64,000 bases of DNA from Phytoactinopolyspora mesophila (GCF_010122465.1 NZ_WLZY01000012.1:62001-126000); one strand, 5' to 3'; shown: positions 51,465 to 60,528, counted from the first letter of the stretch. Notes: a model not told the origin generated them from the letters alone. Numbers and translations: made by a program.

Positions 51465-52775
51465 ATGGGACTGAACCTGAAGAGCCGACTCGGAACCGCG
51501 CTCGTCCTGTCCGCGGGATCGGCGTTGTTTCTCGCCGCCTGTGGCAGCGACAACTCCGGCGACGACGACTCCGGCACCGCGGCCGATGAGGGCCCCGTCA
51601 CCATCGAGTTCTGGGGCTGGGTGCCCGGTCTGGAGGAAGCCGTCGAACAGTGGAACGACGAGAACCCGAACATCCAGGTCGACTTCTTCCGGATGACCGG
51701 TGACGACGGTGACAAGATTCCCGCCGCGATCGACGCCGGCACCGCTCCCGATGTGGTGCAGATGTCGGTCCATTCGCTCCCAGGCCACATCGTCAACAAC
51801 CGTCTCAGTGACCTGACCGAGGTGGCAGGCCACTTGGAGGACCACTTCACGCCCAGCGCATGGGGGTCCGTGGTCTTCGACGGCACCCTGTATGCGATTC
51901 CGCAGGACTCCGGCCCGACCGGACTGATGTACCGCAAGGACATTTTCGATGAGCACGGCATCGACGTCCCCACAACCTGGGACGAGTTCATCGAAGCCGG
52001 CCGTGAACTGAAGGACGCCGATCCCGACATCACCATCGCCCAGTTCTCCCCCAACGAGATCGGCTTCTGGGTTCAGAGCGTGTGGCAGAACGGCGGCAGC
52101 TGGAACGGTATCGAGGGCGACGCGTGGACCGTCAATGTCGCCGATCCGGAAAGCCTCGAGGTAGCGGAGGTGTGGCAGACACTGCTCGACGAGGACCTGG
52201 TCACCACGGTCGAGATGTGGACGCCGGAGTACTGGGCGGAGATCAACGCGGGCACCATCGCCACCGTGAACTACGCGGCATGGTTCCCGGTGCTGCTCGA
52301 AGACAGCGCCGAGTCGACCGCCGGCAACTGGGCGGTCGCGCCGAGTCCCACCTTCGAAGGGTCGGACGCCGCCGGTGACACCGGCGGCAGCGTGAACGTC
52401 ATCCCGACGGGCACCGAACACGTCGAGCAGGCGGCCGCCTTCGTCGAGTGGCTGAACACGAGTGAGGACGGCCTGGAGCACCTGATCAACGGCGGCATCT
52501 TCCCATCCGCGGTGGCAGGTCTCGAGCACGAGAACCTGCTGACCGAAGAAGAGTTCTTCGGTGGTCAGGTCATCAACGAGGTCTTCGCCGAAGCCGCGCT
52601 CACAGTCCCCGCCACCTGGGTCGACGGCCCCACATACGATCTCATCCAGGACGCCTTCAGGGACGAGTTCGCGCAGGTGGCGAACGGACGCAAGACATTC
52701 GCCGAAGCTCTGGAGGACCTCCACGCGCGGACCGTCGCAGACCTCACGGACATGGGTCTGAGCGTTCACGAATGA
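51465..52775 (+). CDS. Sugar ABC transporter solute-binding lipoprotein
   Basis: 436 residues from the ATG at 51465, eight bases after AAAGGA. Signal with lipobox LAAC (SAGSALFLAACGS), acidic linker, then CUT1 fold (VTIEFWGWVPGLEEAVEQWN; APDVVQMSVHSLPGHI; LYAIPQDSGPTGLMYRKDIF; GSVNVIPTGTEHVEQAAAFV). It lies between GH42 and two permeases in one operon. The likely ligand is an oligosaccharide that contains galactose and/or fucose, by context. Confidence 0.93.
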   Translation: MGLNLKSRLGTALVLSAGSALFLAACGSDNSGDDDSGTAADEGPVTIEFWGWVPGLEEAVEQWNDENPNIQVDFFRMTGDDGDKIPAAIDAGTAPDVVQMSVHSLPGHIVNNRLSDLTEVAGHLEDHFTPSAWGSVVFDGTLYAIPQDSGPTGLMYRKDIFDEHGIDVPTTWDEFIEAGRELKDADPDITIAQFSPNEIGFWVQSVWQNGGSWNGIEGDAWTVNVADPESLEVAEVWQTLLDEDLVTTVEMWTPEYWAEINAGTIATVNYAAWFPVLLEDSAESTAGNWAVAPSPTFEGSDAAGDTGGSVNVIPTGTEHVEQAAAFVEWLNTSEDGLEHLINGGIFPSAVAGLEHENLLTEEEFFGGQVINEVFAEAALTVPATWVDGPTYDLIQDAFRDEFAQVANGRKTFAEALEDLHARTVADLTDMGLSVHE

Positions 52776-53710
52776 GCATCAGCACCTCCACGACCCCGGC
52801 CGGATCCCGCCGCGCATGGCGCAGCGGGGTCCGCTGGGCGCCGTACGTGTTTCTCGCGCCGTTCGTGACGTTGTTCCTGGTGTTCCTCGTCGCCCCGATC
52901 GTCACTGCGCTGTACACCAGCTTCTTCTCGGTGGAGCGAAGCGGCCTGGGATTCGGCAACGCGAACGAAAGTGTCTTCGTCGGCTTCGACAATTATGTCC
53001 GGGCCTTCTCCCACACCGGATTCATCACCAGTTTCGGCCGGGTGCTGCTCTTCGGGATCGTTCAGGTCCCGGTCATGTTGACGCTGGCGATCGCGTTGGC
53101 GCTGCTCTTCGACTCCGCCACGGTGCGCTGGAAGCGGTTCTTTCAGCTGAGTGTGTTCATTCCGTACGCGGTGCCGGCGGTCGTCGCCACACTGCTCTGG
53201 GGGTTTCTCTATCAGCCCCGGGTGAGCCCGATCGTGGAGCTGCTCCAGTCGATCGGGGTGAGCGTCGATTTCCTCGCGCCGGGCACGGTGCTGTGGGCGA
53301 TCGCCAACGTCAGCATCTGGTCAGTGACCGGCGTCAACATGATCATCATCTTCGCCGCTCTCCAGACAGTGCAACGCGATGTGTACGAGGCGGCCCGGAT
53401 CGACGGTGCGAGTGAGCTCCGGATGGCGCTGCAGATCAAACTGCCGATGGTGCTCCCAGCGGTGTTCCTGACCACGCTGTTCTCCATCATCGGAACGCTG
53501 CAGCTCTTCAACGAGCCGATGACGCTCCGGTCGGTGACATCGAACGTCACCGGCGATTACACCCCGAACATGGCCGTCTTCTCCGCCACCACCCTGGGTG
53601 GAAACCTCAACCTCGGCTCCGCCATGGCGATCATCCTCGGACTGGTGACCTTCGCGCTGTCGATCATCGTCTCGGTGGCCTCGAACCGCAGGAAGGGGGC
53701 CGCAGCGTGA
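52772..53710 (+). CDS. Sugar ABC transporter permease (MalF-like)
   Basis: 312 residues; ATG overlaps the lipoprotein stop (ATGA). Six helices and the EAA motif EAARIDGASELRMALQIKLP at about 207. CUT1 family. The helix pair WAPYVFLAPFVTLFLVFLVA at the N-terminus and the C-terminal LNLGSAMAIILGLVTFALSI are typical. Pairs with the next permease; no ATPase gene in the operon. Confidence 0.94.
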   Translation: MSISTSTTPAGSRRAWRSGVRWAPYVFLAPFVTLFLVFLVAPIVTALYTSFFSVERSGLGFGNANESVFVGFDNYVRAFSHTGFITSFGRVLLFGIVQVPVMLTLAIALALLFDSATVRWKRFFQLSVFIPYAVPAVVATLLWGFLYQPRVSPIVELLQSIGVSVDFLAPGTVLWAIANVSIWSVTGVNMIIIFAALQTVQRDVYEAARIDGASELRMALQIKLPMVLPAVFLTTLFSIIGTLQLFNEPMTLRSVTSNVTGDYTPNMAVFSATTLGGNLNLGSAMAIILGLVTFALSIIVSVASNRRKGAAA

Positions 53711-54651
53711 GTCACACGACAACATCCACCTCGCGTCCGGCCGGGCATCTGTCCGGCGCGCGCGGAGCGCGGCTGCGCCAAGCCCGGCCGAAGGTCCACC
53801 CGCAGGGCGAGCGGCCCAGCCGGCGCGCCCGGCTACTCGGATGGATCTTCATGATCGCCGTCGGGCTCTATTTCCTGGCGCCGGTGTACTGGCTGATCGT
53901 CGCATCGACGAAATCCACGGGTGACTTGTTCTCCACGCCAGGGTTTCTGTTCGCCGAGTTCAACCTCTGGCAGAACCTGGTCGAGCTGAGTCAGCGCGAG
54001 AACGGCATCTTCTGGCGATGGATGTTCAACTCGCTGATCTACTCCGGTCTCGGCAGCGTGCTGATGACGTTCATCAGCGTCATTTCCGGATACGCACTGG
54101 CGATGTACCGGTTCCGGGGCCGTAACGTCGTACTCGCCGCGGTGATCGGCAGCATGCTCGTACCGCAGACGGTGCTGGCTCAGCCCACCTACACACTGCT
54201 GGTCAACATCGGGCTCAACAACACGATGCTCGGCGTCCTGCTACCGAGCCTGGTCTATCCGTTCGGTGTCATGCTGGGCTATATCTACGCCCAATCCAGT
54301 GTGCCCCAGGAGCTGCTGGAAGCCGCCCGGATGGACGGAGCGAGTGAGTGGCGGGCGTTTTTCTCCATCGCCCTCAAACTACTGAGCCCGGGGGCGGTGA
54401 CTATCTTGCTGTTCGCGTTCATCGGCAGCTGGAACAACTTCATGCTGCCGCTGCTGGTGCTCAACGACACTCGACTACAGCCGGTCACGGTGGGCCTGTC
54501 CGGCTGGAGCCAGGCCGCCATCACTGTCCCCGGCTTGCAGACGCTGGTCATCGTCGGCGCTCTGGTCTCGATCATCCCGATCGTCATCGTCTTCGTGTCG
54601 CTGCAGCGATACTGGCGCGCCGGGCTGGCCGCCGGCGGATTGAAGCTCTGA
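53707..54651 (+). CDS. Sugar ABC transporter permease (MalG-like)
   Basis: 314 residues starting with GTG at 53707, overlapping the previous stop (GTGA). An Arg-rich cytoplasmic N-terminus of 45 residues precedes six helices; EAA motif EAARMDGASEWRAFFSIALK at about 215. CUT1 family, second permease. The next gene, GH95-like, starts six bases after its stop, so all five genes form one operon. Confidence 0.94.
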   Translation: MSHTTTSTSRPAGHLSGARGARLRQARPKVHPQGERPSRRARLLGWIFMIAVGLYFLAPVYWLIVASTKSTGDLFSTPGFLFAEFNLWQNLVELSQRENGIFWRWMFNSLIYSGLGSVLMTFISVISGYALAMYRFRGRNVVLAAVIGSMLVPQTVLAQPTYTLLVNIGLNNTMLGVLLPSLVYPFGVMLGYIYAQSSVPQELLEAARMDGASEWRAFFSIALKLLSPGAVTILLFAFIGSWNNFMLPLLVLNDTRLQPVTVGLSGWSQAAITVPGLQTLVIVGALVSIIPIVIVFVSLQRYWRAGLAAGGLKL

Positions 54652-54657
54652 CCCGAG

Positions 54658-57006
54658 ATGCGCAGGATCACCTACCGCCGGCCGGCGGGCGACTGGCTGG
54701 ACGGCCTGCCCCTCGGCGACGGGCGGACCGGCGTCATGGTTCTAGCTGCTACCGACGGCGTTCGCCTGCAGCTCAACGACGGCACCGCATGGTCGGGATC
54801 ACCGGCCAGCGAGCACCGGCACGGCCCGGTGGATGCAGCAGCCGCCGCGGAGGCGAGAGCTGCGGCGCGCCACCTGCTGGACGACGGCCGCGCCGTTGAG
54901 GCCGAGCGGGCGCTCACAGCTTTACAGGCCCGGTACGCCCAGGCCTACCTTCCGTTCGCGGATGTGGAGATACGCCACGTCCCAGCCGCTGAGGTCGAGC
55001 GCAGCCTCGACCTCAGCGAAGCGGTGCACTCCGCGGCGGCCGGCCAGGTCCGGCACACGACGTTCGTCAGCGCACCCGACGGGGTCGTCGTCCACGAACT
55101 GACCTCGATGCAACCGATCGAGGTGACCGTCACCGCCCACAGTCCACTTCGCGATCTCGGCAGCACATGGCCCGGCGACGGCTTCCAGCTCCTGCTCGCC
55201 CTACCTGCCGACGTCGCGCCCAGCCATGAGCCGGCCGAGCCCCCGCTGCGCTGGAACCTCGCCGGAGTCGAACCGGTCGAGGGCGCCGTCGTCGCCCGGA
55301 TCGTCCACGACGGCGTCGCCGACGCCGCGACCGGCGGTCCGCTGACCCGGCTGCGCGATGTCCGCACACTGCGACTGGTCCTGGCCACTCAGACGACCTT
55401 CACCGGCATCGGCCGGGCACCGTGTGGCGACGCCCGGCAGGCCGCCGCGACGGCACAGCAGCGGGTCACGGATGCGCTTGACGCCGGGCCCGAGGAGGTC
55501 CGGGCACGCCATGTCGCCGCACACCAATCGCTGTACAGTCGCGTTTCGCTCCGTCTCGGCGACGCCGAGCAGGCCACCGACACACTCGTGGACCCGGACC
55601 GGAGGATCGCGGAACTCGGCCCAGCCGCCGCCACCGATCCCGAACTCCTGGAGACACTGTTCGACTACGGCCGCTATCTGCTGATCAGCGCGTCCCGGCC
55701 AGGCGGGCTACCTGCGACACTGCAAGGGCTGTGGAACGAACAGATGCAGCCGCCGTGGTCCTCGGCCTATACCTTGAACATCAACACCGAGATGAACTAT
55801 TGGCCCGCCGGTCCGCTCGGGCTTGCCGAGACCGGGCAACCACTGTTCGATCTGGTCGAGGCGCTCGCCGCCAGCGGCACCGAGACCGCGAGGCGGCTGT
55901 ACGGTGCTCGGGGCTGGACCGCACACCACAACACCGACGCCTGGGCATTCACCTCTCCAACCTCCGGCGACGCGTCGTGGTCGCAGTGGGCCATGGGCGG
56001 CGTCTGGCTGATCTGTCAGATCGACCGCCACCGCCGCTTCGGCGCCGCGGACGAGGCTTGGCTGGAGCGCTTCTGGCCGTTGGTCCAAGGCGCCGCGGCG
56101 TTCGTCCTCGACCTGCTCGAAGAGGATGCTGACGGATTCCTCGTCAGTTTCCCCTCGACGTCGCCGGAGAACCGCTATGCGACGGCGGACGGCCCAGCCG
56201 CGTTGACCGTCGGAAGTGGGATGGACCGTGCCCTCGCGACCGAGCTCTTCGCAGTTCTGGCCGAAGTCGCGGCCCACCTTGGACGTTCCGGCGACCCCGT
56301 CGTCGTGGAAGCGGCCGCTGCCCGGCAGCGAATCCGCCCGCCCGGCATCGAGGCCGACGGCACCATCCGGGAGTGGCATCCGGGCGCCCGGTCCGTCGAA
56401 CCGGACCACCGTCACCTGTCCCATCTCGTCTTCGCCTATCCGGGTTACGCCCTCGACGACGGCCTCGCAGCTGCGCTCACCCAGACGCTGGACGCTCGCG
56501 GTGACGATTCGACCGGCTGGTCGCTGGCGTGGAAGCTCGCGCTTCGCGCCCGCCTGGGCGACGCCGACCGTGTCGCCGAGCTGCTTCGTTACCTGGTCCG
56601 CCCAGCCGTCACCGGCGTCGCACATGCGGGCGGGCTCTACGCCAATCTGTTCGCAGCGCACCCCCCGTTCCAGATCGACGGCAACCTCGGCTACACCGCC
56701 GCCATCTGTGAAGCGCTCGTCCAAGGCCACAACGGCGTCGTGGATCTATTGCCCGCCTGGCCGCCGATGCTCGATGCCGGCGTGGTCCGCGGCCTGGTCG
56801 CCGAGCCCGGCATCACGGTCTACCTCAGCTGGCGGAACGGGGTCCCGGTCACCGTCTCGCTGCAGGCGCTCTCGCAGCGGCAGGCGGGTCCGCGGCTGGT
56901 CCGGCACGCTGGACTCAGCCGTGTCGTAGATATCTCGGCCGACCGTCCGGTCACTGTCGACTGGAGCTCTTTGACAGCACCACCGCCGCGCCGGAACCCG
57001 AGGTGA
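54658..57006 (+). CDS. GH95-like alpha-L-fucosidase/galactosidase
   Basis: 782 residues without signal peptide. N-terminal beta domain starts RRPAGDWLDGLPLGDGRTGV and LQLNDGTAWSGSP, as in GH95. The barrel holds LQGLWNEQMQPPWSSAYTLN, INTEMNYWP, STSPENRY, HRHLSHLVFAYPG and FQIDGNLGYTAA, which include the catalytic Glu and Asp and the two supporting Asn positions of 1,2-alpha-L-fucosidase. GH95 also contains alpha-L-galactosidases, so specificity is open. Last gene of the GH42 operon; stem-loops follow the stop at once. Confidence 0.9.
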   Translation: MRRITYRRPAGDWLDGLPLGDGRTGVMVLAATDGVRLQLNDGTAWSGSPASEHRHGPVDAAAAAEARAAARHLLDDGRAVEAERALTALQARYAQAYLPFADVEIRHVPAAEVERSLDLSEAVHSAAAGQVRHTTFVSAPDGVVVHELTSMQPIEVTVTAHSPLRDLGSTWPGDGFQLLLALPADVAPSHEPAEPPLRWNLAGVEPVEGAVVARIVHDGVADAATGGPLTRLRDVRTLRLVLATQTTFTGIGRAPCGDARQAAATAQQRVTDALDAGPEEVRARHVAAHQSLYSRVSLRLGDAEQATDTLVDPDRRIAELGPAAATDPELLETLFDYGRYLLISASRPGGLPATLQGLWNEQMQPPWSSAYTLNINTEMNYWPAGPLGLAETGQPLFDLVEALAASGTETARRLYGARGWTAHHNTDAWAFTSPTSGDASWSQWAMGGVWLICQIDRHRRFGAADEAWLERFWPLVQGAAAFVLDLLEEDADGFLVSFPSTSPENRYATADGPAALTVGSGMDRALATELFAVLAEVAAHLGRSGDPVVVEAAAARQRIRPPGIEADGTIREWHPGARSVEPDHRHLSHLVFAYPGYALDDGLAAALTQTLDARGDDSTGWSLAWKLALRARLGDADRVAELLRYLVRPAVTGVAHAGGLYANLFAAHPPFQIDGNLGYTAAICEALVQGHNGVVDLLPAWPPMLDAGVVRGLVAEPGITVYLSWRNGVPVTVSLQALSQRQAGPRLVRHAGLSRVVDISADRPVTVDWSSLTAPPPRRNPR

Positions 57007-57043
57007 GGTTCGGTCACGCGAACCCGGGGCCGCACCGGCGGCC
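57007..57043. terminator. Tandem stem-loops between convergent genes
   Basis: GGTTCG/CGAACC (57007-57024, loop 6) directly follows the GH95 stop, and GGCCGC/GCGGCC (57028-57043, loop 4) follows three bases later, six bases before the end of the convergent FMN reductase gene. No U-run. Probably a bidirectional terminator. Confidence 0.65.
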
Positions 57044-57049
57044 GGGGGA

Positions 57050-57730
57050 TCAGATAGCGGAACCCCCGGTGGCGAGCCGCATGAGATCGGAGTCCAGATC
57101 GATCTCGGTTTCGGCGCCGCCGTTACCGCCGAACTGATGCCGGTAGTTGTTCCAGGATTCGTCCCGGATCAGGTCCGCCAGCCCGCTCTCCATAAAGAGC
57201 ACAAGTTCCCGTGCCGCCCGGTCGATGCGGGTGTTCAGCGCCGGCTCACCCCAGTCCTCGGTCGAGGCGAACAGCGATGTCGGCGCCGTCGTGGTGCGCA
57301 GGTAGCCGAACAGGGAGCGCACCTGGTCGTCGACGACAAGCGCGTGCCGGGCCGTTCCGGCGGTAGCCGCGAGCACAACCGGCTTGGCGATGAGCAGATC
57401 GTCGTCCAGCACCTGGAAGAATGAGGTGAACAAGCCGCTGGGCCCAGCCTTGTAGACCGGAGTGCTCGCAATGATGCCGTCGGCCGCGGCCAACGCCGCG
57501 ATCGCCTCGCGTAGCTTCGGCCCGATCAACTGCGACACGACGGCGCTCGTGATCTCCGTGGCCAGCTCCCGCAGGTCGATGACGCGGGTCGTCACCGCGT
57601 GTCCACGACCGTCCGCCACCGCGACGACACGCTGGGCGGTACGGTCGGCCAGCATCCGGGTCGACGACGGATCGCTGGTGCCCGCGGTGACAACCACGAG
57701 TGTGAACGACTTCTGCTCATTGGTGCTCAT
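57050..57730 (-). CDS. NADPH-dependent FMN reductase (CE1759-like)
   Basis: 226-residue flavodoxin-fold reductase. TAGTSDPSSTRMLADRTAQR (about 16-35) is the FMN-binding loop region, STPVYKAGPSGLFTSFFQVL (about 89-108) the second signature. The CE1759/NADPH FMN reductase subfamily typically accompanies a CE1758-type LLM oxidoreductase, as here: the LLM gene is two genes upstream. The ATG at 57730 lies 14 bases inside the MarR gene. It supplies reduced FMN. Confidence 0.9.
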   Translation of the reverse strand: MSTNEQKSFTLVVVTAGTSDPSSTRMLADRTAQRVVAVADGRGHAVTTRVIDLRELATEITSAVVSQLIGPKLREAIAALAAADGIIASTPVYKAGPSGLFTSFFQVLDDDLLIAKPVVLAATAGTARHALVVDDQVRSLFGYLRTTTAPTSLFASTEDWGEPALNTRIDRAARELVLFMESGLADLIRDESWNNYRHQFGGNGGAETEIDLDSDLMRLATGGSAI

Positions 57731-58190
57731 GGTGGGTGCCTCCCGGTCGGTCAGAGGAGTGGGCTGTCAGCTTCTGGCACAGCGTCTGGAGTTGCTCCAG
57801 CTCCTGGAGGGTGAGGGCGGCCGAGACGGCACGGGCTACGTCGCGGGCATGCCGGCGCCCGATCCGGCGCTGGATCTCGCGACCAGGCTCGGTCAGGGAC
57901 AACCGGATGCCGCGCCCGTCCGCCGGATCCGGACAGCGCTCGACCAGCCCACGCTCAACAAGCCGGTCTACCAGGCGGGACAACGCCGGCTGGCTCAGCA
58001 GGACGTGCCGGTGCAACTCGCCGATGCGCACCGGCCCGTCGCATTTCGACAAGGTGTAGAGCACGTCGTACTCCCGCATGGTCACCTCGTGCCAGATGTC
58101 CTCGGCAGCGAACCGCTTCATGAGGGTGGCGTGCGCTGACAGCAGCGACTCCCAGGCGTCGTTGGCCAATCGCGTATTGCCGGGCATCAC
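57717..58190 (-). CDS. MarR-family transcriptional regulator
   Basis: 157 residues, winged helix. TMREYDVLYTLSKCDGPVRI, GELHRHVLLSQPALSRLVDR and LVERGLVERCPDPADGRGIR cover the recognition helix and wing; the end LEQLQTLCQKL is the dimer helix. The gene sits between the LLM and FMN reductase genes, overlapping both, an unusual central position. A 28-bp inverted repeat upstream of the operon is its likely operator. Effector unknown, perhaps a phenolic or quinone, which is typical for the family. Confidence 0.92.
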   Translation of the reverse strand: MMPGNTRLANDAWESLLSAHATLMKRFAAEDIWHEVTMREYDVLYTLSKCDGPVRIGELHRHVLLSQPALSRLVDRLVERGLVERCPDPADGRGIRLSLTEPGREIQRRIGRRHARDVARAVSAALTLQELEQLQTLCQKLTAHSSDRPGGTHHEHQ

Positions 58191-59368
58191 AGGGCCGGAT
58201 ACGCGGCTTGGCTGTCGCTGTCCTGGTACGGCGACCCGCCGGTCACGTTGTCTCCTCGGTTGGCGTTCGGGCGGGGCTGGCGCGGCGGCTGGTCGCCGTA
58301 CTTCGCCTCGACGCGGTCGGCATGCGTGGGGGCGTCCGGCACCCTGGCCTCGCGCTTAGCTGCTAGCTCTTTGCGCAGCACCGGCACAACCTCGCCGCCG
58401 AGCAGCTCCAACTGGTTCAGCACGGTCTTCAGCGGCAATCCGGCATGGTCGATGAGGAACAGTTGACGCTGGTAGTCCCCGAAATGCTCGCGGAAGGTCA
58501 GAGTCTTGTCGATGACCTCTTGCGGGCTGCCCACCGACAGCGGCGTGCCCTCCATGAAGTCCTCGAGCGACGGCCCGTGCCCGTAGACGGGAGCCTCGTT
58601 GAAGTAGGGACGGAACTCCCGGATGGCGTCCTGCGATCTTTGTGCGATGTAGGCCTGCCCGCCGAGCCCGACGATGGCTTGCTTCTCGCTGCCGTGACCA
58701 TGGTGCGCGTAGCGCTGGCGATAGAACCGCACCAGGCGCATGAAGTGCTCTTTGGGCCAGAAGATGTGGTTGGCGAAGAAGCCGTCGCCGTAGTAGGCGG
58801 CCTGCTCCGCGATCTCCGGGGTGCGGATGGACCCGTGCCACACGAACGGCGGCACGTCGTCCAGCGGGCGCGGCACCGAGGTGAAGCCCTGCAGTGGTGT
58901 CCGGTATTTGCCCTGCCAGTCCACGACATCCTCACGCCACAACCGGTGCAGCAGGTTGTAGTTCTCCAGCGCCAGCGGAAGGCTCTCTCGAATGTCCTGC
59001 CCGAACCACGGGTACACGGGCCCCGTGTTGCCGCGGCCCAGCATGAGGTCCACCCGGCCCTTGGCGAGGTGTTGCAGCAACGCGTATTCCTCAGCGATGC
59101 GCACCGGGTCGTTCGTCGTGATCAGCGTCGTAGCCGTACTCACGATCAGCCGCTTGGTGGTCGCCGCGACAGAAGCCAACAGCGTCGTCGGCGAGGACGA
59201 GAAGAACGGCGGATTGTGGTGCTCACCAATGGCGAACACATCCAGCCCGACCTCCTCGGTCTTCTGCGCGATCCGCACCACCGCGTCGATCCGCTCGGCC
59301 TCGCTCGGGGTCTCACCCGACACGGGATCCCGGGTGATGTCACTGACCGAAAACACGCCGAACTGCAT
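58187..59368 (-). CDS. LLM-class flavin-dependent oxidoreductase (CE1758/LuxA-like)
   Basis: 393 residues. Starts MQFGVFSVSDITRDPVSGET and shows GLDVFAIGEHHNPPFFSSSP, TALITTNDPVRIAEEYALLQ-like stretch and GRVDLMLGRGNTGPVYPWFG, the CE1758-type LLM family. ATG at 59368 follows GAGGAGG by six bases, the strongest ribosome site in this region. First gene of the LLM-MarR-FMN reductase operon. The last 50 residues (Pro/Asn/Gly-rich) look disordered. Probably a monooxygenase for an aromatic or organic compound; substrate unknown. Confidence 0.92.
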   Translation of the reverse strand: MQFGVFSVSDITRDPVSGETPSEAERIDAVVRIAQKTEEVGLDVFAIGEHHNPPFFSSSPTTLLASVAATTKRLIVSTATTLITTNDPVRIAEEYALLQHLAKGRVDLMLGRGNTGPVYPWFGQDIRESLPLALENYNLLHRLWREDVVDWQGKYRTPLQGFTSVPRPLDDVPPFVWHGSIRTPEIAEQAAYYGDGFFANHIFWPKEHFMRLVRFYRQRYAHHGHGSEKQAIVGLGGQAYIAQRSQDAIREFRPYFNEAPVYGHGPSLEDFMEGTPLSVGSPQEVIDKTLTFREHFGDYQRQLFLIDHAGLPLKTVLNQLELLGGEVVPVLRKELAAKREARVPDAPTHADRVEAKYGDQPPRQPRPNANRGDNVTGGSPYQDSDSQAAYPAL

Positions 59369-59399
59369 GCCACGCCTCCTCTATGTTCTGCCTCATTCG

Positions 59400-59427
59400 C
59401 CAGGTCCATGCGTTTGCATATACCTGG
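59400..59427. promoter_or_regulatory. 28-bp inverted repeat, likely MarR operator
   Basis: CCAGGT (59400-59405) and ACCTGG (59422-59427) flank ATGC-GTTT-GCAT (59408-59419), giving 10 of 12 paired positions per arm. It lies 32 bases upstream of the LLM start, overlapping the expected promoter, and suits autorepression by the MarR protein of the same operon. The remaining gap to 59529 holds no ORF that I can support. Confidence 0.65.
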
Positions 59428-59529
59428 AACCGGCAGGGAGGCTTGGTTATTCCGCCATCAACTCCGGTCTCGTCGACACCGAGCTCCTCGACGTCGCCGG
59501 CCGTTCGGATCTGCTCGTGCCCGGTGAGG

Positions 59530-59560
59530 CTAGTGCCCTGCGTCCCACGCAGGGCACTAG
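59530..59560. terminator. Perfect 14-bp stem-loop containing the stop codon of the next gene
   Basis: CTAGTGCCCTGCGT (59530-59543), loop CCC, ACGCAGGGCACTAG (59547-59560). The TAG stop of the minus-strand gene lies at the edge of the palindrome, so the hairpin forms at the end of the message. Like the element at 35095, it starts CTAGTG. It may be a terminator or a small REP-like insertion. Confidence 0.65.
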
Positions 59561-60528
59561 GCGGGCGTTCGGAACCATCGGAGCACCCGCGCCGCGCGCA
59601 ACGTGATCCAGCGCGACGGTTCTCCCACCTCGCCGTCCATCTCGAACCACACCCGGCCGGGGAGCCTCCAGTCGAGTGGCCAGGTGCCATCCGCCTGCCG
59701 CCTGGAGCGGACGTGCTCGACAGCTTCATCCAGCCTCGGATCGGGAGCGGCGCCAGTCAGCGCTGCGGCAGCGCGGAAGTAGTCCAAGGCCCGCAGAACG
59801 TCGTAGCGCCATCGGTTCGGATGCAGAAACGACAGAAAACGCTCGTCAGCCGGCTCACCGGTGCTGAGACGACGGAAGAGGCTGCGCTCCAGGAGATATT
59901 CCTCGCCTGACATGCGCGCCTCCCGAGACTCGGGCGTGCCTCCGGTGGCCGCCTCGTACTCCAAGAGCCCTTCCAGCACATTGATGGTGCTGGCGAACGA
60001 CGATCGGGCCGATCCGTTCGCCCGTTCACAGTTCCAGCCGCCGTCGGCGAGACGTTCACCAACCAGCCTGCCGACAATGGCCGAGACGTCCACCCCGAAA
60101 TATGCGCCGTCGGCAACCGTCCGGCCGTTGATGCACTCTTCGACCTCGCCCTCCCAGTACGGCTGGCCGTCGTGTTCCCACCGTGAGTTGGCGCCGATCA
60201 GCTCGACGGCTCGCCTCGCCCGCTCCGAAGCGGGGTCCAGACCGAACTCCCTGAGCTGAGACAACGAGAACGTGGTAGCCGTCCACGGCTGGCCGACCTG
60301 TTGCCACTCGTGATACTCGAACCCGCGGGGGAGAAAGGCACCGCCCGCCCATTGGCCGTCTGCGTCTTCGCAGGCGAGTAGCCGGGCTCCCCACCCTTGC
60401 ATCTCAACAGCGGCCCGTTCCAGGCTCCATTCCGGCTCGGGGGCGTCGAGCAGGTCACGCATCACCTGCCAGCGGATCGATGGATCAGAGTCAAGAAGCC
60501 AGTCGACTACGGCGCCAGGCTGCGTCAT
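59557..60528 (-). CDS. Terpenoid-cyclase-fold protein (squalene-cyclase-like repeats)
   Basis: 323 residues with repeated Trp-rich helical hairpins: DPSIRWQVMRDLLDAPEPEW, CEDADGQWAGGAFLP, NSRWEHDGQPYWEGEVEECI, ADGGWNCERANGSARSSF, RQADGTWPLDWRLPGRVWFE. The DGxW units are those of prenyltransferase/squalene-oxidase repeats, an alpha/alpha toroid. It is half the size of a true cyclase and lacks a DxDD motif, so it is unlikely to be a terpene cyclase. Related proteins are often called squalene cyclase in databases; function unknown. Divergent from the ArsR operon. Confidence 0.75.
   Translation of the reverse strand: MTQPGAVVDWLLDSDPSIRWQVMRDLLDAPEPEWSLERAAVEMQGWGARLLACEDADGQWAGGAFLPRGFEYHEWQQVGQPWTATTFSLSQLREFGLDPASERARRAVELIGANSRWEHDGQPYWEGEVEECINGRTVADGAYFGVDVSAIVGRLVGERLADGGWNCERANGSARSSFASTINVLEGLLEYEAATGGTPESREARMSGEEYLLERSLFRRLSTGEPADERFLSFLHPNRWRYDVLRALDYFRAAAALTGAAPDPRLDEAVEHVRSRRQADGTWPLDWRLPGRVWFEMDGEVGEPSRWITLRAARVLRWFRTPA

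Noticed and set aside
59557-60528. Terpene or squalene cyclase
   Set aside because: Half the usual length, no DxDD motif and no isoprenoid genes near; only the toroid fold is supported.
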